Source: Microcaldota archaeon
Lineage (GTDB): Archaea > Micrarchaeota > Micrarchaeia > Micrarchaeales > Micrarchaeaceae
Length of the DNA: 23,394 nt
Direction of reading: 5' to 3'
NCBI GenBank assembly: GCA_021810685.1
Contig: JAJZII010000003.1
Span: 1-23,394 of the forward strand
Position numbers and translations under genes: made by a program. Positions within the stretch are counted from its first letter, which is position 1. Each line of letters opens with the position of its first letter. Shown piece after piece: positions 7,922-14,713 of the stretch. A model generated the notes under the pieces. It did not search any database. It had not been told where the DNA came from and worked only from the letters and a program-made list of their open reading frames with translations.

Positions 7922-9664
7922 ATGAGAGCAATAAAGCATACAAGATACGGCGTTGCGCTCTCGGCGGCGATGCTAGCTGTGCTTTTGGTAGTTGCGTCGG
8001 CGCATACAGCCACCGCGGCGCAGATTCAGCAGCCTGTCTTGCAGAATGCGACGGCTGGTGTATCTGCTCACGTTGTGCAGTCGATGAAACCAGTCGCAGG
8101 CATCACGTACTGCGGCCGGTACGATCCCGCACTCCATTGCGACGTGAAGAACCCTGCAGCGTGCTCGACGGATTATAACTGCGCCGCCGTTCGCACCATT
8201 GCAGGATGTCCTGTCTATGAGTGCGTGCCATACATCCCACCGCCAAAAAACCCGCAACTGACCATGCAGTCAACGAGTGTGCAGCAGGGATTCACAGACA
8301 AGATAGCCGGCACGGCCACTTCTCCTGGCGACCAGATAGAGCTGGAGGTAAACGGCATAGTTGTCGCTGGCCCTTCCACAGGGTACATCAGCTATACATT
8401 GGCTGCGATCGACTACTCGCCCGGGTCCTACGTGGTGTCAGCCAATGACATAACCAGCGCCACCGCGTCCACGGCCACGCTGACGGTAACCGCACCTCCG
8501 CCGCTGACGTGCAGCAACGCATGCTATACGCTAGCTGTCGTGACCGCGGCCCACGGCTGTCCCTCTTCGTGCCCAGCCGTGCAGTCTTCGCTCTGCTCTG
8601 CCAACGAATATTCGTGTACAGGAACCCCTGCGCCAGCAGCGACGAACTGCGGCCTTCTGCCCCCAGGCCTTGCACACAACATAACCATAAACGCGCCGTG
8701 GTACTGCCCCATAAACCAGCAGATGTACAATGCATGGGAGGGCGATCTCCCAATCGCGCTCATCGTAGTCATGATAGCATTCCTTATAGCCGGCTCGATA
8801 TTCGCCGTCGGGGCAGGTCTCAAGAATGACCGGGTGCGCAATTATGGGATAGGCGAGATGTACGAGGCTACAGCGAGCGCCATCCTGATCGGGATATTCC
8901 TGTACGTGAGCGCGGTGATGTTCGGGCTCCTGCCGTCGGCCATCATAGGGCCCATAAATCCGTACGCGACTGCGTTGAACCTAATGACAAGCACCATCAG
9001 CGCGGCCGAGAACGTCTACACCTCGCTCTACCACGTCTACTATTACTACCAGCTTTTGTCTTCTGTAAGCGTCACAGTGGTAATTCCCAATATCAACGGT
9101 AAAATTCCTGTGCAGGAAGTGCTCCTTGCTCCGTTACAGTTATACTGGGACATACTTGTCATAGAGCCTACAGTCGTCATAAGCAGCTTCATAACCGATG
9201 GCATACTCGCGCTCTACGCCGAATACAACCTCATAGTGTTCTTCTCGTTGGCGGCGATACCTGCCTTCCTGATACCTGGGATAATATTCAGGGCCATAAT
9301 ACCAACAAGGGCCCTGGGGGGCATAATGATTGCACTCGCGATGGGCTTCTACTTCATCATGCCTACGCTGTTCGCGGTGGCCTACTACTTCACTGCGCCG
9401 CACATGACTACACTGCTCAACGACGCGGCGCTGCAGCTGTCGCGCTTCTCGCTCTCGAAGAGCTCGTTCAACACGCAGATAAACCCATCCAGCCCCATCG
9501 TCACGCAGATTTCGGGGGTGAAGACGGCATTCAGCGGCTTCTGGCTGCTAATATTATTCTATCCCACGCTGATAGTCGCGATAACCTATGCCTTTGTGGT
9601 CCAAGTGGCAGATCTCATAGGGGGAGCCAGCAGGATGGGAGGCAAGGTGCGCGGATTCATATAA
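7922..9664 (+). CDS. VirB6/TrbL-like membrane protein with Cys-rich and Ig-like ectodomains, paralog 6
   Basis: A 580-residue protein starting 8 bases after the previous stop, with GGTG upstream. Signal peptide 1-33 (ends TATAA). Cys-rich module 64-101 with six Cys and CSTDYNC, closely resembling CSSGYTC of paralog 5. One Ig-like domain about 110-190 (STSVQQG, DQIELEV, ANDITS), which shares these short strings with both Ig-like domains of paralog 5. A second Cys-rich stretch, 197-262, has eight more cysteines. Core: helix 276-298, loop KNDRVRNYGIGEMYEA, helix near 319-340, Tyr-rich exposed loop, helices near 420-450, signature PGIIFRAIIPTRALGG at 452-467, then MGFYFIMP, and a last helix with tail LIGGASRMGGKV. 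Last of the six-gene run; no terminator-like T tract is seen after it. Confidence 0.8.
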   Translation: MRAIKHTRYGVALSAAMLAVLLVVASAHTATAAQIQQPVLQNATAGVSAHVVQSMKPVAGITYCGRYDPALHCDVKNPAACSTDYNCAAVRTIAGCPVYECVPYIPPPKNPQLTMQSTSVQQGFTDKIAGTATSPGDQIELEVNGIVVAGPSTGYISYTLAAIDYSPGSYVVSANDITSATASTATLTVTAPPPLTCSNACYTLAVVTAAHGCPSSCPAVQSSLCSANEYSCTGTPAPAATNCGLLPPGLAHNITINAPWYCPINQQMYNAWEGDLPIALIVVMIAFLIAGSIFAVGAGLKNDRVRNYGIGEMYEATASAILIGIFLYVSAVMFGLLPSAIIGPINPYATALNLMTSTISAAENVYTSLYHVYYYYQLLSSVSVTVVIPNINGKIPVQEVLLAPLQLYWDILVIEPTVVISSFITDGILALYAEYNLIVFFSLAAIPAFLIPGIIFRAIIPTRALGGIMIALAMGFYFIMPTLFAVAYYFTAPHMTTLLNDAALQLSRFSLSKSSFNTQINPSSPIVTQISGVKTAFSGFWLLILFYPTLIVAITYAFVVQVADLIGGASRMGGKVRGFI

Positions 9665-9730
9665 TTATTATCAATGCAAAAGTAAAAACCACGCTCTTCG
9701 GGATGAGATACAAGCCTGCTGCAAACGCAC

Positions 9731-9741
9731 CATATATAAAA
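9731..9741 (+). promoter_or_regulatory. Candidate TATA box upstream of the ATPase gene group
   Basis: CATATATAAAA would place transcription near 9762, giving a leader of about 115-120 bases that includes the GTGGG/CCCAC inverted element. An alternative A/T box at 9835-9846 would give a very short leader, 5-20 bases. Sequence alone does not decide between them. Confidence 0.45.
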
Positions 9742-9834
9742 ACGAATGATGCAATTAACAAAGTGGGCGGGAAATCCCACACAATTCATGGGTTGGAGGA
9801 TGTCACTGGCACAGAAATCGGATGCTTAGTGCGC

Positions 9835-9846
9835 AAATAAATAAAT
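9835..9846 (+). promoter_or_regulatory. Second candidate TATA-like box
   Basis: AAATAAATAAAT is centred about 42 bases before the ATG at 9883 and 33 before the GTG at 9874. Transcription would start about 9866, so the mRNA would have almost no leader. No ribosome binding site is visible before either start, which agrees with a leaderless or short-leader transcript. Confidence 0.4.
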
Positions 9847-9882
9847 GAGTGTGCAGAACATTATAGGCGAAATGTGAAACAG

Positions 9883-10701
9883 ATGAACAAGATATTCGTG
9901 CTTGTATCGTTCTTCGTCGCGTCTGTCATAGTGCTTGCGGTGGCTGCCGAGGCTCCTCTTCCACCATACATCAGGGTGGTGCTCCTCGCAGTCGCCATGC
10001 TCACCGACGCGGTCGGATTCGCCTCGAGGTACTACATGTACCTGATAGGGCCCATGCTCAAGTTCAAAAAGCATATAGTGCTTAGCAAGGAGGACGCATA
10101 CCACATTTCGAGCACCGCCGACGCCGTGCTGCGCAAGTCAGGCGATCTCTTTGTCGCTACGGTGTACATTGCAATGCCGATATACAGGTCGTCGACAGAG
10201 ATGACCGATGCGGAGAAACTAGACTTCTCTAAGCAGGTGAGCCGTCTCGTTGGCATAAGTAGGGATCCCGTGCGCTTCACCACGCAGGTGCATGTGATGA
10301 ATAAAGACTCGTACATACAGACCCTGCGCGACACCATCAGCGCTACCGAGAACGAGCAGTCAGATATAATGCTTAAGAATGCAAGTCCAGCCGTGCAGGA
10401 GCGTGTCAAGGGCAAGCTGGCCATGCTGAGGAACATGCTGGACAGCATAACAAGAAGCACGTCCTACGAGATGGTGTCATACGCTAGTCTGTCTGCCACA
10501 GGAAGCAAGGAGTACGAGGCAGTTGGCGCCGCACAGCAGAGGGCGCGTGAGCTGATGGCTGGCATAGCCTCGACCTTCGGCGTCTCTCCCAATATAATAA
10601 CAGGCGAGAACCTCCTCAAGTTCATAGAGCCTGAGGCGCTGATACCGTTCTCAACCATGACAGAACAGATAAGCAAGGGGATAGAGGAGCAGGTGATCTG
10701 A
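9883..10701 (+). CDS. Membrane-anchored VirB4 N-terminal-domain-like protein 1
   Basis: A 272-residue protein with two N-terminal membrane helices (about 3-22 and 28-47, counted from the ATG at 9883) followed by a cytosolic alpha/beta domain. The upstream GTG at 9874 is a possible start that would add three residues. The soluble part reads SGDLFVATVYIAMPIY, a long helix, FTTQVHV, then a charged helical segment, a strand with VSYASLSATG, and a closing helix with RARELMAGIASTFGVS. The next gene encodes a protein of matching size, order and motifs. This strand-helix order resembles the N-terminal domain of VirB4-family ATPases, and the helix pair resembles VirB3/PrgI; VirB3-VirB4 fusions are known in bacteria. 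No nucleotide-binding motif is present. Likely role: membrane adaptor docking the separately encoded ATPase. The homology call is from pattern only. Confidence 0.72.
   Translation: MNKIFVLVSFFVASVIVLAVAAEAPLPPYIRVVLLAVAMLTDAVGFASRYYMYLIGPMLKFKKHIVLSKEDAYHISSTADAVLRKSGDLFVATVYIAMPIYRSSTEMTDAEKLDFSKQVSRLVGISRDPVRFTTQVHVMNKDSYIQTLRDTISATENEQSDIMLKNASPAVQERVKGKLAMLRNMLDSITRSTSYEMVSYASLSATGSKEYEAVGAAQQRARELMAGIASTFGVSPNIITGENLLKFIEPEALIPFSTMTEQISKGIEEQVI
10692..10698 (+). promoter_or_regulatory. Full-length ribosome binding site GGTGATC
   Basis: GGTGATC ends two bases before the ATG at 10701 and is complementary to the usual archaeal 16S rRNA 3' end. It lies inside the last codons of the upstream gene, whose stop TGA shares its last base with the start ATG. 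Translation of the two related proteins is therefore probably coupled. Confidence 0.7.
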
Positions 10702-11531
10702 TGGACGAAGACAGCATGGTATATCTTGTATTCTCTATAATCGTGCTGGTCATAGCGTCAGCGATGCTGCCATCGTTTGGCAAGGGAATATATATGTGGA
10801 TAGCAGCCACGCTCCTGGCTCTTACGTTCATCTTTATCCTGGCCATGAACTGGTCAGACTTCATAATAATGCCCGCCCTGACGTCGCTCTTCGGCATAAC
10901 GTTCACACCCTCAAGAAACTACCTGATAAACAAGCACCAAAATGCTGTTCTGAAGAACGTCAATGGTCTGTTCTACGCCACAGGTTACCTGACTGCGAAC
11001 CTATTCTCATACACTTTCAAGGAGGAGAATGCCCCAGAGGAGGACGAGCTCAAGCTCTCGCAGGCGCCAGAAACCTGGGAGCGTGCCGTGATGAGCCTCC
11101 AGTTCCCATACAAATTCCATGTACTGTCTTCGGGCATGGATGTGCAGAAGGTGCGTGATGAGCTCGAGGGCAAGCGCTCCTTCCAGGAGTTCCAGCTCTC
11201 GAGGGCCATGCAGGGCGGTGCCAACGAGATGACGATAGCAGACCTTCAGCGCAAGGCCAACGTGCTTCAGGCGAAAATGAACAGGATTTCGCAAGGTGAG
11301 AAGCCGATAGCGACGCTCATGTATGTCGAGACAACCGCTATCGGTGTGACCGAGAAAGCAGCAACCGACGCGCTGGACACACAGCTCAGGGCGCTGCAGA
11401 TAGGGCTTAGCTCGCAAGACGTGCAGCTAACGCGCATAGCCGGCCGCGAGCTCTACACACTCTTCACGTATGGCTTCTCAATACCTACAAGCTTCAGCGA
11501 GATAGCCGGGATGTTCGACCAGCAGGGATGA
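10701..11531 (+). CDS. Membrane-anchored VirB4 N-terminal-domain-like protein 2
   Basis: A 276-residue protein overlapping the previous gene by one base. It has two membrane helices (about 5-23 and 31-50), then a soluble domain that lines up with its neighbour: NGLFYATGYLTANLF against GDLFVATVYIAMPIY, KFHVLSS against TQVHVMN, and a closing strand-helix pair (MYVETTAIGVTEK, then a long helix ending in LYTLF). Sequence identity is low but the order and lengths match, so an old duplication is likely. The same order of elements is found at the N-terminus of VirB4 ATPases before their motor domain, and the next gene encodes the motor domain with almost none of that region. I infer that the two anchored proteins supply it in trans, perhaps as a heterodimer. 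No Walker motif is present. Confidence 0.72.
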   Translation: MDEDSMVYLVFSIIVLVIASAMLPSFGKGIYMWIAATLLALTFIFILAMNWSDFIIMPALTSLFGITFTPSRNYLINKHQNAVLKNVNGLFYATGYLTANLFSYTFKEENAPEEDELKLSQAPETWERAVMSLQFPYKFHVLSSGMDVQKVRDELEGKRSFQEFQLSRAMQGGANEMTIADLQRKANVLQAKMNRISQGEKPIATLMYVETTAIGVTEKAATDALDTQLRALQIGLSSQDVQLTRIAGRELYTLFTYGFSIPTSFSEIAGMFDQQG

Positions 11532-11535
11532 CCAT

Positions 11536-11542
11536 GGTGACC
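11536..11542 (+). promoter_or_regulatory. Ribosome binding site deciding the ATPase start
   Basis: GGTGACC lies two bases before the ATG at 11545 and differs by one base from the full archaeal anti-16S match. It supports this start over any in-frame start further in and shows the short N-terminus of the ATPase is genuine. Confidence 0.65.
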
Positions 11543-11544
11543 CT

Positions 11545-13056
11545 ATGACACTACTGAAGTTCCAGCACCTGATGAGCAACGAGATAGCCAAGCGGTCGTT
11601 CCTTTCAAGGCCGCCGGAGCCCCCTGCCAACATACTGATCAACGAGCCCCTCAAGGCCGTCTTCATAGGCACCACGAAGATCTTCAAGGTTCCATTCAGC
11701 TGGTCGTTCACCAACCTGACGAACCCGCACATAGCCGTCGTGGGAATAACCGGCGCCGGAAAGAGCTACTTCGTCAAGACCTTCTTGATACGCGCCAGCT
11801 ACATCTGGAATACCAACGCCGTGATAATAGACTGGGCATCGGAGTACAAGGCATGGGTGCGCCAGAGCGGCGGAACTATAATATCTCTCGGCAAGGGCGA
11901 CTACATAAACATAATGGACCTCTCAGGCATGAAGCCCCTCGACCGCGTCAAGCAGATAATAACCTCTTTTGAGATACTGACCGACCTTGGTGACTATCCC
12001 GAGCAGAGGAGGCTCACCGAAGAGGCGCTGGAACAAAGCTACGTCAATGCCGGCTTCCTGGTCTCGGAAAAGGCGCCGATGGACAAGGAGGCGCCGACGC
12101 TTAAGGACGCCATATCTATACTCGAGGAGCAGCTCACCGAAGGGACATACCAGTACCCTGCGGAAATGGAGAACGCTATATATCGGCTCAGGCAGTTCGC
12201 GCGCGAGGGCGAGGACTTCTTCGCCAGGAAGAGCACGTTGGATCTGGCAAAGCTGGCCGAGTCTGGCCTAGTGGACATAGACCTGGCCAACCTGCCGGAC
12301 GAGCGCTTCAGGGCGCTCGCTGCGCTGTTCATATTGCAGACCCTCAAGGAGCGCATGCGCATCGAGGGTTCTGCGGAGGGCAAGGGCCTAAAGACCCTCG
12401 TCGTCCTCGACGAGGCGTGGAAGGTCGCCAGCGACGAGAAGAGCGATGCGGTCATGATTGTCCGTGAGGGTCGCAAGTACCAGTTCGGGCTCATAGTCGC
12501 ATCGCAGAATCCGACCGACATAAACGAGGCGATATTCTCCAATGTTGGCACCACGTTCATGCTTCGCATACGCTTCGAAAAGTTCATGAACTATCTGCAG
12601 GGGTCACTCAACTTCTCGGAGTTCATAAAGTCCGAGATCAGCAAGTTCGGCGTGGGTCAGGCTGCGGTCGACATGGCCTTCCAGACTGCGCTGCGCTTTC
12701 CAGAAATATTTGTGCTTGACCGCGTCAGGGGAGAGGAGCCCCTCTACGTCTACACGATAGACCTGTCGGACGTGCTGACACAGAGCGAGCTCTCCGCTTC
12801 CGTGATACAGCGCGACTATCAGTTCGAGGGCGACGAGCTCAAGAACAAGTTCATAGAGTACAACGTGTCCGCCGAGGCGATAGACCTGATACTCAAGACT
12901 ATGGACTCGCAGAACAAGTCGATAAAGATGCAGGAGTTCGTGCGCATGCTCAAGGCCAACGGGGTGACGACGAACGACGTGGTGGCGTTCCTGAAGGGGC
13001 TAAGCATAGATGACATGCTGATAACAAGGATAATATCCGCCGTCGGCGGTGTATAG
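11545..13056 (+). CDS. VirB4/HerA-type secretion ATPase
   Basis: A 503-residue soluble P-loop ATPase. Walker A is GITGAGKSY at residues 67-75, preceded by a strand IAVVGI. Walker B is LVVLDEAWKV, with D289, E290, A291 and W292; the DEAW form is typical of VirB4/TraC-type motors. A following strand LIVASQNPTDI (about 315-325) is the ASQ motif near the arginine-finger region, and further basic residues (RIRFEKF) follow. VirB4 proteins are normally about 800 residues; here the usual 200-300 residue N-terminal domain is missing and instead appears to be supplied by the two preceding genes. Residues about 425-503 form a separate alpha-helical domain that is repeated as the product of the next gene. 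It should form a hexamer at the membrane base of the assembly and energise transfer. CedB, the archaeal DNA-import ATPase, is the nearest known comparison; HerA is the alternative. Confidence 0.87.
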   Translation: MTLLKFQHLMSNEIAKRSFLSRPPEPPANILINEPLKAVFIGTTKIFKVPFSWSFTNLTNPHIAVVGITGAGKSYFVKTFLIRASYIWNTNAVIIDWASEYKAWVRQSGGTIISLGKGDYINIMDLSGMKPLDRVKQIITSFEILTDLGDYPEQRRLTEEALEQSYVNAGFLVSEKAPMDKEAPTLKDAISILEEQLTEGTYQYPAEMENAIYRLRQFAREGEDFFARKSTLDLAKLAESGLVDIDLANLPDERFRALAALFILQTLKERMRIEGSAEGKGLKTLVVLDEAWKVASDEKSDAVMIVREGRKYQFGLIVASQNPTDINEAIFSNVGTTFMLRIRFEKFMNYLQGSLNFSEFIKSEISKFGVGQAAVDMAFQTALRFPEIFVLDRVRGEEPLYVYTIDLSDVLTQSELSASVIQRDYQFEGDELKNKFIEYNVSAEAIDLILKTMDSQNKSIKMQEFVRMLKANGVTTNDVVAFLKGLSIDDMLITRIISAVGGV

Positions 13057-13057
13057 T

Positions 13058-13366
13058 ATGGCTGGCAAGGACACATTTTCTATAAGCAGGACGGAGCTAA
13101 GGCGCGTGCTGACCGCGTACAAGGTGAGCGAAGCTTCCATCCAGAAAATCTTCAGTGAGATGGAGAAGGCCCATAGGCACATAAACGTCGTGGCGTTCGT
13201 CGGGCTGCTGGAAAAGTCAGCGGTGTCCCGGGCAAACGCGGCGAACATACTCCGCCGCCTGGGTATGAACGACGTGATGATAAACGATATGCTGAACATG
13301 GCCGACGAGCAGAAAACGATAGCCGAGTCTGGGCGCATATACGACGCGACCGTGGAGTTTGGGTGA
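13058..13366 (+). CDS. Stand-alone copy of the ATPase C-terminal helical domain
   Basis: A 102-residue protein starting one base after the ATPase stop, with GGTG at 13048-13051 before the ATG. Its residues 7-82 line up without gaps with ATPase residues 425-500: I count 17 identical positions in 76, including E13-L14, Y21, V23-S24, F47-V48 and L51. Conserved hydrophobic spacing continues throughout. The last 20 residues are unique to this protein and partly charged. It is therefore a partial duplicate of the preceding gene's 3' end, now a separate subunit. Plausible roles are an ATPase regulator or cap that competes for, or pairs with, the C-terminal domains of the hexamer. It was not recognised as any named family. 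Confidence 0.83.
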   Translation: MAGKDTFSISRTELRRVLTAYKVSEASIQKIFSEMEKAHRHINVVAFVGLLEKSAVSRANAANILRRLGMNDVMINDMLNMADEQKTIAESGRIYDATVEFG

Positions 13367-13370
13367 TAAG

Positions 13371-13784
13371 ATGGCAAATGAGGAGCGGTGCATAATCTGC
13401 GGCAACGAGGCGCCAGGTCTTGTGGTCAGGGAGGACTACGTGATAGGCGCCATGCGCTGGCTAAAGCGTAACGTGACGCACAACGAGAAGGGCTACAAGC
13501 TTGTCGTCTGCAAACAGTGCTACCCGAAGTACAAGAAGTCACGCGACTCCTATGTCAGGAAGCAGGTGTCGTACCTTGTGATAGGTACAGTGTTCGCGGT
13601 CCTGCTCATTGGCTTCGGACGGTCCCTGGGCGCACTCGCCGCCGGTGCCATCATAATAGTGCTTATGTACCTGCTGTCGCTCCTCAGTTACATGCCATCT
13701 GTGGTAATGCCAACGGCTGCGCAGGTCCGGGAGCAGCAGCGCAGGACGGACGGGCAGGCGATCGGAAAGACACGCAAAGGCTAA
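13371..13784 (+). CDS. Zinc-ribbon protein with two membrane helices
   Basis: A 137-residue protein. Cys pairs C7-x2-C10 and C47-x2-C50 frame a small basic domain and should bind one zinc ion. A basic hinge (residues 51-65) leads to a membrane hairpin at about 67-82 and 86-108, and a charged Gln/Arg tail of about 25 residues. The ATG at 13371 is preferred to the TTG at 13359, which lies inside the previous gene. Both tails should face the cytoplasm because the hinge and tail are basic. It sits four bases after the previous stop, so it probably belongs to the same operon and may recruit a nucleic acid or protein partner to the membrane. VirB2-like pilins also have a two-helix hairpin, but the zinc ribbon argues against a pilin. 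Confidence 0.75.
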   Translation: MANEERCIICGNEAPGLVVREDYVIGAMRWLKRNVTHNEKGYKLVVCKQCYPKYKKSRDSYVRKQVSYLVIGTVFAVLLIGFGRSLGALAAGAIIIVLMYLLSLLSYMPSVVMPTAAQVREQQRRTDGQAIGKTRKG

Positions 13785-13818
13785 AAAGCTGAAGATAAAA
13801 ATGTTTTAAGCTGATGGG

Positions 13819-14547
13819 ATGGCTGAAGAAACCGGTCTTATAGCGCCGAAGATAGCTGAGATAACGCTGAACGGCACCCTGCTGGGGAACTTCTCTGCTA
13901 TGGTCGGCCGTCTCGAGACACTCCAGATGTTCTCGATAAAGGAGAACCCTGACAGCCTAGTGCTCCTGTCGGTAGAGAGCAGGGACATACAGAAAAACCC
14001 GTTCCTGTTCTTCATTATATCATTCTCACCTGAGCAGGTGAAGGTCCAGTACTCAATAGCGCTCGATTCTTCAGAAAAAATGCGCAGGCTCTACATAATG
14101 AAGAACCTGCTCAGCGTGCTGTCTCTCGTTACGGACCTCTACGCGGCCGATGTGGCAAGCGTATACCAGTACGCGGACTCAGTCATAGACGACATGCTCG
14201 GCTCGCTCTCACAGAGCTACAGCTCACTTTTCAACAACTACGATTCGCTGTTCGGCGAATACAGGGAAATAAAGCGCCTTAACATCGAGCTCATGGCGGC
14301 GAACAAGAACCTCACTGTCCAGGCATCGCAGCTCAGCGCGGAGAACAAGGACCTGAAGTCGAGGCTCGAGTCCCTCGAGACATACTCTGATGAATCGCTG
14401 ATGGTGATGATAGAAGACTGGATAGACTCGCACAGTGACAGCATAGACGTGATAGAGTTTGCGAAAACTTACAGACTCACGGCCCCAAGGGTCGAGCAGG
14501 TGCTTAACAAGATGGTTTCGGCGGGCTACATAGAACTGAAGGGATAG
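13819..14547 (+). CDS. Coiled-coil protein with C-terminal winged helix
   Basis: A 242-residue soluble protein, with 34 bases of A/T-rich DNA before the ATG. Residues 1-130 look like an alpha/beta domain (strand VLLSVES, strand FFIISFSPEQVKVQYSIAL, then helices). A long helix with heptad-like spacing runs from about 130 to 192 (NYDSLFGEYREIKRLN, LSAENKDLKSRLESLE), typical of a coiled coil. The last 45 residues, SIDVIEFAKTYRLTAPRVEQ, then VSAGYIELKG, form a winged-helix shape that usually binds DNA or protein. A DNA-binding regulator of this locus and a cytosolic structural adaptor are both possible. I recognise no named family. Next to this gene is a 49-codon gene two bases downstream, so they are co-translated. 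Confidence 0.75.
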   Translation: MAEETGLIAPKIAEITLNGTLLGNFSAMVGRLETLQMFSIKENPDSLVLLSVESRDIQKNPFLFFIISFSPEQVKVQYSIALDSSEKMRRLYIMKNLLSVLSLVTDLYAADVASVYQYADSVIDDMLGSLSQSYSSLFNNYDSLFGEYREIKRLNIELMAANKNLTVQASQLSAENKDLKSRLESLETYSDESLMVMIEDWIDSHSDSIDVIEFAKTYRLTAPRVEQVLNKMVSAGYIELKG

Positions 14548-14549
14548 CC

Positions 14550-14699
14550 ATGAAATACAACGTCAGGGTGCTTAAGCGCATCAAGTATGTAAGGGTATAC
14601 TCCGTCGTGAAGCGCCTGGGTCGCCAGCCAAACTTCCTCACCAAGCTGTTCATGAAAGCTTTCACAAAGAATAGCAAAGAGGAGCAGATGAAGATGTAG
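14550..14699 (+). CDS. 49-residue basic microprotein
   Basis: A short ORF of 49 codons from an ATG two bases after the preceding stop to TAG at 14697-14699. The product is strongly basic, with Lys and Arg about a third of the residues (MKYNVRVLKRIKYVRVYSVV opening, then a KRLGRQ and a KLFMKAF amphipathic part). The start is well placed for translational coupling and the composition is not what a random reading of flanking sequence would give, but coding cannot be proved from one sequence. It could bind nucleic acid, the membrane surface or a partner of this operon. Confidence 0.6.
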   Translation: MKYNVRVLKRIKYVRVYSVVKRLGRQPNFLTKLFMKAFTKNSKEEQMKM

Positions 14700-14713
14700 G
14701 CGGCTTTCCGCCT

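Larger units (their letters stand above)
9665..9873. other. Intergenic region between the two halves of the system, with promoter-like sites
   Basis: The 209 bases separate the six-paralog run from the ATPase gene group. They are clearly more A/T-rich than the flanking genes. A TATA-like CATATATAAAA lies at 9731-9741 and a second A/T-rich box, AAATAAATAAAT, at 9835-9846. Between them is an 18-base inverted element (GTGGG at 9763-9767 paired with CCCAC) and a 27-codon ORF (9746-9829, tandem ATG start) with no visible ribosome site and unremarkable composition. I see no tRNA or clear C/D-box RNA. Confidence 0.5.

Noticed and set aside
9763..9780. GTGGG...CCCAC hairpin as a terminator of the membrane gene run
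   Set aside because: It is short and not followed by a T tract, and it lies about 100 bases after the last stop.
9746..9829. 27-codon ORF in the intergenic region
   Set aside because: There is no ribosome site, the composition is ordinary, and it is too short to support from one sequence; kept only as a remark.
9740..9830. C/D-box-like or tRNA-like RNA in the spacer
   Set aside because: A box C-like ATGATGC is present but no CTGA box D at a fitting distance, and no T-arm consensus or acceptor pairing for a tRNA.
13371..13784. VirB2-like pilin candidate
   Set aside because: It has a two-helix hairpin but also a zinc ribbon, a basic cytosolic part and no signal peptide, unlike a pilin.
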